NCBI GenBank assembly: GCA_946185495.1
Contig: CAMHJT010000002.1
Coordinates: 1 to 47,259, forward strand
Length of the DNA stretch: 47,259 bases
From: an uncultured Clostridiaceae bacterium
GTDB taxonomy: Bacteria > Bacillota > Clostridia > Lachnospirales > Lachnospiraceae
Direction of reading: 5' to 3'
Both the position numbers and the translations under genes were made by a program. Position 1 is the first letter of the stretch, and each line of letters starts with the position of its first letter. Shown here one piece after another: positions 42,790-47,259 of the stretch. The notes beneath the pieces were generated by a model, which was given only the letters and a program-made list of their open reading frames with translations, was not told the DNA's origin and did no database searches.

Positions 42790-42932
42790 CAGGTAATTGC
42801 GAAACTCAAAATGTAGACTGAGGCTTCCGGCAGGATATATGTTTTTTCGCCGGCATTAGGAACGTTGGCCAAGAAAAAATATATATCCAGCAGGAACCCG
42901 ATCGAAAAAGTACATTGTTTCGCAAAAGCCTA
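42790..42932 (+). repeat. family-1 inverted-repeat element, copy E (complete)
   Basis: Ends AGGTAATTGCGAAAC and GTTTCGCAAAAGCCT are inverted repeats. Inner arms GGATATATGTTTTTTC and GAAAAAATATATATCC pair nearly perfectly. ACTTGAAAAAAAC (42778-42790) and ACTTGAAATAAAC (42933-42945) are flanking direct repeats, 12 of 13 identical. It ends 32 nt before the PII-like start. Confidence 0.88.
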
Positions 42933-42963
42933 ACTTGAAATAAACCTATGGAGGGATCAGGGC

Positions 42964-43674
42964 ATGCTCACATTTCATAAGGATTCGGAATACAGGATAC
43001 TATTTCTCATTGCGGTGCCGAAGGTGGTGGTGAAGGCTGCACATCTGCTGGAGGAGGAGAAGCTGCCAGTGCATTATCAGTTCTTTGCCCAGGGCACCGC
43101 TTCCAGCAGGATCATGGACCTGCTGGGATTAGGCGGCGTGGACAAGCTTGTGCTTTGCGCGCTGGCGCCGGAGCCTTTCGCAAAACGGATTCTTGGGCTG
43201 ATGCGGGAGAGGCTGCAGCTTAAAAAGCCGAACAGCGGGGTGGCGTTTACGGTTTCCCTAACTGCTGGGACAGCGGGGCTGATGCGGCTGGTTGATCCGC
43301 TGAAACCGGATGGGGAAACGATGCAGAATGAAAGGATGGGAGAAATGATGAAGGAACAGGAATACAGCATGATTGTGGCGCTTGTCAACCAGGGCTTCAG
43401 TGAGGACGTGATGAAGGCGGCGAACCGGGCTGGCGCGAAGGGCGGGACGGTATTTCACTGCCGCAGAACCGGAAGTGAGGAGGCAGCGAGGTTCTGGGGC
43501 ATCACGATCCAGCAGGAGCGGGAGGTGGTCATGATCCTTGCGCCAAGGGCGGAGAAGGCGGGCATCATGGAGGCGGTCAATGCGGACTGCGGCGTACAGA
43601 GTGAGGCGCAGGGGATGGTGTTTTCTCTTCCGGTGGACGATATCGCAGGTCTGGCGCCGGCGGGCGGAGCCTGA
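42964..43674 (+). CDS. tandem PII-like regulatory protein
   Basis: 236 aa, start behind GGAGGGATCAGGGC. Two ferredoxin-like PII-type halves. Half 1 (about 8-108) carries LFLIAVPKVVVKAAHLLEEEKLPVHY, and half 2 (about 125-232) carries YSMIVALVNQGFSEDVMKAANRAGAKGGTV. The second half matches GlnB/PII-like EYSMIVaxVNqGfsd..M.aAr.aGA.GGTv. The classic uridylylated T-loop Tyr is not evident in either half. With the upstream DUF1538 transporter it likely forms a transporter-regulator pair. Confidence 0.85.
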   Translation: MLTFHKDSEYRILFLIAVPKVVVKAAHLLEEEKLPVHYQFFAQGTASSRIMDLLGLGGVDKLVLCALAPEPFAKRILGLMRERLQLKKPNSGVAFTVSLTAGTAGLMRLVDPLKPDGETMQNERMGEMMKEQEYSMIVALVNQGFSEDVMKAANRAGAKGGTVFHCRRTGSEEAARFWGITIQQEREVVMILAPRAEKAGIMEAVNADCGVQSEAQGMVFSLPVDDIAGLAPAGGA

Positions 43675-43680
43675 TCTTTC

Positions 43681-43826
43681 TTCTGCCAATTAACAGGCTC
43701 CTGGAGGATAGTTTATTTGCAACGGAGGGCAAGTCTGATCCGAAGGTATCCGTCAGCCCGTGCCAGGAGTGTAAATGAACTATCCGTCGGGTATGTAACA
43801 GATTAGTCAAAGGTTAAACTGTCACG
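43681..43826 (-). repeat. family-2 inverted-repeat element, copy R3 (complete)
   Basis: The arms GAGGATAGTTTATTTGCAAC (left) and GTGTAAATGAACTATCC (right) are inverted. The outer right end GTAACAGATTAGTCAAAGG then TTAAACTGTCACG is the reverse complement of the left end of R2. It fills most of the 262-bp gap before the Fic genes. Confidence 0.72.
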
Positions 43827-43866
43827 TCCGGATGGCAGAAAGGAGCTTGTGGACGCAACGATAAGA

Positions 43867-43895
43867 TTGACTTTTTGCTGTGTTTTTGATATGAT
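43867..43895 (+). promoter_or_regulatory. sigma-A promoter of the Fic antitoxin-toxin operon
   Basis: -35 TTGACT (43867-43872), 17-bp spacer, -10 TATGAT (43890-43895), 42 bp before the antitoxin start. Confidence 0.75.
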
Positions 43896-43936
43896 GAACA
43901 AGAGGAAAAGCAATTTTGGTTCATTGGAGGCGTGAT

Positions 43937-44116
43937 ATGAGCAGAAATGAATATATCATTGAGAATGTGAATGCGACGATGGCGATGGAGAACATGCCGC
44001 TGACTCCGGATGACAGAAGGCTTTTAAGCGACTGCCTGGAGGGCAGGCTGAGCTGTCAGGAAGCGGTGGAACGGCTGATCCGGCAGTATAAGAAGAAGCC
44101 GGCAGTTGCGCAATGA
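43937..44116 (+). CDS. VbhA-like antitoxin of a Fic module
   Basis: 59 aa, start behind GGAGGCGTGAT. It contains NATMAMENMPLT near residues 12-23, whose T-x-x-x-E-N is the (S/T)xxxE(G/N) inhibitory motif of class I Fic antitoxins. The Glu blocks productive ATP binding in the toxin. The C-terminal LLSDCLEGRLSCQEAVERLI is the usual antitoxin-VbhA helix pattern. It overlaps the toxin start by 4 bp (ATGA). Confidence 0.88.
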   Translation: MSRNEYIIENVNATMAMENMPLTPDDRRLLSDCLEGRLSCQEAVERLIRQYKKKPAVAQ

Positions 44117-44718
44117 CCGGCTTTGATCACTATGAGTACGACGAGGATCATTATTACTGCTATCCCGGTACCCATATCCTAAAAAACAAACTGAATATCA
44201 TGGATGAGGCGGAGCTTCATGAGGCGGAACGCAGGATTACGGCTGTGCGCGCCGCGGAGCTTATGAAGCAGCCCCTGAAGGGAAGGCTGGATTTTAATAT
44301 GTTAAGGAGAATCCATGCCTTTTTATTTGGTGATATTTATGAATGGGCGGGCAGAATCCGTACCGTGAACATCTCGAAGGGAACCTGCTTCTGCCGCTGC
44401 GAGTATATTGAGCAGCAGATGGAATACCTGATGCGGCAGCTTGCGAGAGAACCGGAGCTTAAACGCGGCGGAAGGGAACACCTTGCACAGAGGCTGGCCT
44501 ATTATATGGGCGAGATCAACGCGGTACATCCGTTCCGGGAGGGGAATGGAAGGACGCAGCGGGAATTTATCAGAATGATGGCTTTTGAGAACGGGTACTG
44601 GCTGGATTTCATGAAGATCACAACGGAGGAAATGATCGAGGCCAGCAGGGCTACCTTCCTGCAGGATTATGAGATTCTGTCCGGCCTGCTGGAACAGGCG
44701 CTGGAAGAACGCGTGTAG
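44113..44718 (+). CDS. Fic/DOC AMP-transferase toxin
   Basis: 201 aa. The canonical Fic motif HPFREGNGRTQR (His139) is intact, with the beta-hairpin target-dock YEWAGRIRTVNISKGT upstream. It is predicted to AMPylate a cytoplasmic protein (DNA gyrase and topoisomerase IV are the targets of VbhT-type toxins). No internal N- or C-terminal inhibitory motif was found, so inhibition comes from the upstream 59-aa protein. Its last codons lie in the first unit of a degenerate tandem repeat. Confidence 0.93.
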   Translation: MTGFDHYEYDEDHYYCYPGTHILKNKLNIMDEAELHEAERRITAVRAAELMKQPLKGRLDFNMLRRIHAFLFGDIYEWAGRIRTVNISKGTCFCRCEYIEQQMEYLMRQLAREPELKRGGREHLAQRLAYYMGEINAVHPFREGNGRTQREFIRMMAFENGYWLDFMKITTEEMIEASRATFLQDYEILSGLLEQALEERV

Positions 44719-44910
44719 CATTGCGACTGGCTGCTGCCCTGTAAAGCGCTGCAAGCGGATTCAGAGTGTGCCGGGAGCAGCGCGTGTAACAATGCATTTG
44801 GCTGACGCATGGTGAAAGGCTGCGGCTTGCCGGAGCGAGTGCCGTGGGGCAGCGTGCAGCATTGCGCCTGGCTGCGGGATGCAATGGATTGCAGCGTGCA
44901 GATGGCTGGC
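44712..44910 (+). repeat. degenerate tandem repeat at the 3' end of fic
   Basis: Units begin at 44712, 44783, 44853 and 44895 with CGTGTAGCATTGCG, CGTGTAACAATGCA, CGTGCAGCATTGCG and CGTGCAGATGGC, each continuing with a CTGGCTG-like segment. Spacing is 71, 70 and 42 bp; units 1 and 2 end GGAGCAG and GGGGCAG. No ORF with support occurs here. Confidence 0.65.
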
Positions 44911-44912
44911 AA

Positions 44913-44953
44913 TAAAAAATCGGCAGGATTCTGATTTAGAACACTGCCGATCT
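44913..44953 (-). terminator. terminator of tRNA-Gly
   Basis: On the minus strand ATCGGCAG and CTGCCGAT form the stem and TTTTTTATT follows, about 10 nt beyond the tRNA 3' end. Confidence 0.85.
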
Positions 44954-44962
44954 GGTTATAAA

Positions 44963-45033
44963 AGCAGATGACGGGAGTCGAACCCGCCTAGCCAGCTTGG
45001 GAAGCTGGAATTCTACCGATGAACTACATCTGC
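44963..45033 (-). tRNA. tRNA-Gly (CCC)
   Basis: 71-nt cloverleaf. The acceptor GCAGATG pairs with CATCTGC, discriminator T; the anticodon loop TTCCCAA between CCAGC and GCTGG reads CCC. T loop TTCGACT. CCA is not encoded. Confidence 0.93.
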
Positions 45034-45041
45034 ATGACTCT

Positions 45042-45070
45042 ATTATACAATATTGGGAAAGAAAATGCAA
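45042..45070 (-). promoter_or_regulatory. sigma-A promoter of tRNA-Gly
   Basis: On the minus strand -35 TTGCAT (45070-45065), 17-bp spacer, -10 TATAAT (45047-45042). The expected start of transcription is within 2-3 nt of the mature tRNA 5' end. Confidence 0.75.
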
Positions 45071-45128
45071 GCACTTTATAAAAAAAACAGATGATTGCAA
45101 AAAAATTATAGATAGAAGGAGGAAACAC

Positions 45129-45962
45129 ATGAAATTTACAAAAATGGAAGGTCTTGGAAATGATTATGTATATGTCAACTGTTTTGAGGAGCGGATACCG
45201 GATCCATCTGCGCTGGCGGTAAAGGTCAGTGACAGGCATTTTGGAATCGGTTCAGACGGGCTGATCCTGATCAAGCCGTCGGAGGTTGCCGATTTCTGCA
45301 TGGACATGTATAACGCGGACGGTTCAAGATCGGAGATGTGCGGCAACGGGATACGCTGCGTGGGAAAATATGTCTATGATTACGGACTGACAGACAAGAC
45401 GCAGATTACGGTGGAGACACTGGCAGGAATCAAGTATCTGGATCTGCATACGGAGGATGGAAAGGTGAAGCTGGTCACGGTCAATATGGGCGCGCCGGAG
45501 CTTCGGCCCGCGCGGATTCCGGTAGCCTCCGACAAGGAGCTGCTGGTGCGGGAGCCGATCGAGGTGCTGGGGCAGCGGTATGAGATGACCTGCGTATCCA
45601 TGGGCAATCCGCACTGCGTGGTATTTGTGGAGGATACCGCGCATTTCTCGCTTGAACAGGTGGGACCCTGCTTTGAACATCATGAGGTGTTCCCGAACAG
45701 GGTGAATGCGGAATTTATCCAGGTTCTGGACCGGACAAGTGTAAATATGCGTGTCTGGGAGCGCGGTTCGGGGGAGACACTGGCCTGCGGAACCGGAGCC
45801 TGTGCTTCGACGGTTGCCTGCGTGCTGAACGGCCTGACAGAGAATGAGATCACGCTGCACCTGCTGGGAGGAGACCTGAAGGTGCGGTACGATCAGGAGG
45901 CCGGGCTTGTCTACATGACGGGGCCTGCAAGGGTTGTATTTGACGGGGAATTGTATCTGTGA
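45129..45962 (+). CDS. dapF: diaminopimelate epimerase
   Basis: 277 aa from the ATG at 45129 behind AGAAGGAGGAAACAC; the ORF extends upstream across the tRNA on the other strand, which is spurious. Converts LL- to meso-diaminopimelate for lysine and peptidoglycan, in the cytoplasm. The start FTKMEGLGNDYVYVN is typical. The two catalytic cysteines are in EMCGNGIRCVGKY (Cys71) and ETLACGTGACAS. HFGIGSDGLILI and the substrate-binding NPHCVVFV and WERGSGETLACG segments are intact. Stand-alone; no other dap genes nearby. Confidence 0.97.
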   Translation: MKFTKMEGLGNDYVYVNCFEERIPDPSALAVKVSDRHFGIGSDGLILIKPSEVADFCMDMYNADGSRSEMCGNGIRCVGKYVYDYGLTDKTQITVETLAGIKYLDLHTEDGKVKLVTVNMGAPELRPARIPVASDKELLVREPIEVLGQRYEMTCVSMGNPHCVVFVEDTAHFSLEQVGPCFEHHEVFPNRVNAEFIQVLDRTSVNMRVWERGSGETLACGTGACASTVACVLNGLTENEITLHLLGGDLKVRYDQEAGLVYMTGPARVVFDGELYL

Positions 45963-45994
45963 GGAATGGCCGATTGCGGCAGGACAAATAAAAA

Positions 45995-46038
45995 ATGCGT
46001 CGAAGGAGCCGGATCGGCAGCATGCTTCGTCAGCGCAT
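45995..46038 (+). other. hairpin between dapF and the AIM24-like gene
   Basis: ATGCG..CGAAG and CTTCG..CGCAT form an interrupted stem. No T tract follows, so a leader or processing structure is as likely as a terminator. Confidence 0.35.
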
Positions 46039-46063
46039 ATATCATTTAGGAGGATTAAATAAT

Positions 46064-46849
46064 ATGGTTGAATTTCAGGTGGAAAACGGACTGAGAAAGG
46101 TCACAGAGATGAAGGGATGTTTCAGCGTGATCGAGTATGAGCGGGATGCCAGCGTCTCATCCGCTAACGCGCAGAATGAGTATTTCATGCAGCATATGGG
46201 TGTGCGGAGGAGACAGGTGCTGTGCAAGATGAATGGCAGTGTGCCGGTTATCACACAGGCTGGCGCCATGCAGTGGATGGCAGGAACAGTAGAGGCCACC
46301 ACCGGAATCAAGGGAGCGGGGGACTTTCTTGGCAAGATGATGAAGGGAGCGGTTACTAAGGAGTCAGCGATCAAGCCGGAGTATACAGGGGAAGGGTATC
46401 TGATGCTGGAACCTACCTACAAGCATATTCTGCTCGAAAATGTAGCGGACTGGGAATCCGGAATCGTTGTGGAGGACGGCATGTTTTTGGCCTGTGAGGG
46501 CTCAGTCAGCAGGGATGTCATTATGCGCTCCAGCATTTCCTCTGCTGTTGCGGGCGGGGAGGGACTGTTCAACCTCTGCATGCGGGGCAAGGGCGTGGCT
46601 GTGCTTGAGAGCAATGTTCCGAGAAGCGAGCTGATCGAGATCGACATGGAAGACGATGTCTTAAAGATTGATGGCAGCATGGCAATCTGTTGGTCTGCAT
46701 CTCTCAAATTCACCGTGGAGCGTTCCGGCAAGAGCCTGCTTGGATCTGCAGCCAGCGGGGAGGGCCTGGTAAATGTGTACAGGGGAACCGGCAAGGTGCT
46801 GATGAGCCCGGTGGCGTTGACAAGCTCCTTTGCGGCTGCGACGATGTAG
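46064..46849 (+). CDS. AIM24/TIGR00266-family protein
   Basis: 261 aa from the ATG at 46064 behind TTTAGGAGGATTAAATAAT; the ORF extends upstream without a ribosome binding site. Predicted all-beta, no signal peptide or helix. It is of the TRAP-like AIM24 fold: FQVENGLRKVTEMKGCFSVIEYE, GYLMLEPTYKHILLENVA, MFLACEGSVSRDVIMR, GEGLFNLCMRGKGVAVLES, WSASLKFTVERSG and GEGLVNVYRGTGKVLMSP. Biochemical role in bacteria is unknown. The Dabb gene follows 25 bp later. Confidence 0.85.
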   Translation: MVEFQVENGLRKVTEMKGCFSVIEYERDASVSSANAQNEYFMQHMGVRRRQVLCKMNGSVPVITQAGAMQWMAGTVEATTGIKGAGDFLGKMMKGAVTKESAIKPEYTGEGYLMLEPTYKHILLENVADWESGIVVEDGMFLACEGSVSRDVIMRSSISSAVAGGEGLFNLCMRGKGVAVLESNVPRSELIEIDMEDDVLKIDGSMAICWSASLKFTVERSGKSLLGSAASGEGLVNVYRGTGKVLMSPVALTSSFAAATM

Positions 46850-46874
46850 ATTTCATGGATCAGGAGGAAAAGAT

Positions 46875-47177
46875 ATGGTAAAGCATGTGATACTCTGGCA
46901 GCTGAAGGACGAGCTGACACCGGAGGACAAGAGAAAAGTGAAAACGGATATCAAGGCGGAACTGGAGGGGCTGGCCGGACAGATTCCAGGGCTTTTGGAG
47001 ATCAGGGTGCAGACGGAAGGCCTTGCGTCCTCCAATGCGGATCTGATGCTGGATTCATCATTTGAGGATGAGGCTTCGCTCAAGGGCTATGCGGTTCACC
47101 CGGCGCATGTCGCAGTAGCAGACGGCGCTGTGCGGCCTTACACAAAAGCAAGAGTCTGCATGGATTATGCCGTGTGA
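46875..47177 (+). CDS. Dabb-domain (stress-responsive A/B barrel) protein
   Basis: 100 aa from the ATG at 46875 behind GGATCAGGAGGAAAAGAT. It starts MVKHVILWQLKD, which is the Dabb consensus, and has GLLEIRVQTEGLASSNADLML and a C-terminal GYAVHPAHVAVADGAVRPY. Small dimeric ferredoxin-like barrel. The function in bacteria is generally unassigned. The 3' end of the gene is duplicated in the next 64 bp. Confidence 0.88.
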   Translation: MVKHVILWQLKDELTPEDKRKVKTDIKAELEGLAGQIPGLLEIRVQTEGLASSNADLMLDSSFEDEASLKGYAVHPAHVAVADGAVRPYTKARVCMDYAV

Positions 47178-47259
47178 TGGCACAGGGCAGGCGGCGCGGC
47201 CTTGCACAAAAGCAAGAGTCTGCATGGATTATGCCGTGTGATGGCACAGGGCAGGCGGC
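47132..47259 (+). repeat. 64-bp tandem duplication at the right edge
   Basis: Unit 1 is 47132-47195 and unit 2 is 47196-47259; both run from GCGGCCTT to GGGCAGGCGGC and differ at one position (A to G). The unit covers the last 46 bases of the Dabb gene, including its stop. The period is not a multiple of three and the window ends exactly at the unit end. Confidence 0.9.

Noticed and set aside
44997-45128. N-terminal extension of dapF
   Set aside because: The extension overlaps the minus-strand tRNA-Gly and its promoter; the ATG at 45129 has a strong ribosome binding site and the family N-terminus.
47178-47259. second gene copy in the terminal duplication
   Set aside because: Only 46 coding bases are duplicated and no start or ribosome binding site is included.

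Overview
The window looks like a chromosomal segment from a member of the Clostridia, most likely Lachnospiraceae. The signs are strong AGGAGG-type ribosome binding sites, consensus sigma-A promoters with 17-bp spacers, a tryptophan T-box riboswitch, and gene families typical of that group: DUF1189, VanW/PG-binding-4, MutS2, YhaM, DUF1538 next to PII, and a C1 protease with an Ig-like tail. No rRNA, phage, transposase or CRISPR array is visible. The left end cuts a tRNA and the right end stops exactly at the end of a tandem duplication, so the window may be a whole assembly contig (inference).

Layout. 1-533: tRNA cluster Glu (partial)-Thr-Tyr-fMet-Phe. 631-5386: DUF1189 membrane protein, DMT exporter, an SDR epimerase on the minus strand, and a membrane GGDEF diguanylate cyclase. 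5421-12694: Trp-specific T-box and a complete trpEGDCFBA operon. 12923-19570: TcdA, DUF3592, an unknown minus-strand protein divergent from a 37-aa membrane miniprotein, VanW, an AIR-synthase-like protein, an Lrp/AsnC regulator and an aminotransferase. 20116-28060: trmL, mutS2, a PhoB/WalR-type two-component pair, yhaM and a second MutS-like ATPase. 28102-37632: a signalling block with a Tim44-like zinc-ribbon protein, an SPFH/zinc-ribbon protein, a methyl-accepting chemotaxis protein (MCP), a TIR/zinc-ribbon/HTH protein, a receiver-class III cyclase fusion and a second MCP. 37801-43674: secreted C1 protease, NYN-LOTUS-LOTUS protein, DUF1538 membrane protein and a tandem PII-like protein. 43937-47177: Fic antitoxin/toxin pair, tRNA-Gly(CCC), dapF, AIM24-like protein and a Dabb-domain protein.

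The main unexpected result is a family of intergenic inverted-repeat elements (family 1; about 140-145 bp when complete; seven copies including partial ones at 3413, 5741, 17832, 19944, 23007, 33386 and 42790). Every copy ends 26-33 nt before a start codon, immediately ahead of the Shine-Dalgarno sequence. Each complete copy folds into one long hairpin. The middle of the stem differs between copies, yet both arms change together so that pairing is kept. Several copies are flanked by imperfect 11-13-bp direct repeats. These features suggest mobile MITE-like elements that act, or have been co-opted, as 5'-UTR RNA structures. A second inverted-repeat family (family 2: 9906, 19548, 43681) supplies the last codons and stop of the aminotransferase gene.

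The trp operon is a self-contained pathway whose transcription is tied to uncharged tRNA-Trp. The 28-38 kb block combines second-messenger synthesis, chemoreceptor-like signalling, a TIR domain and repeated zinc ribbons. Its joint function cannot be read from sequence alone.
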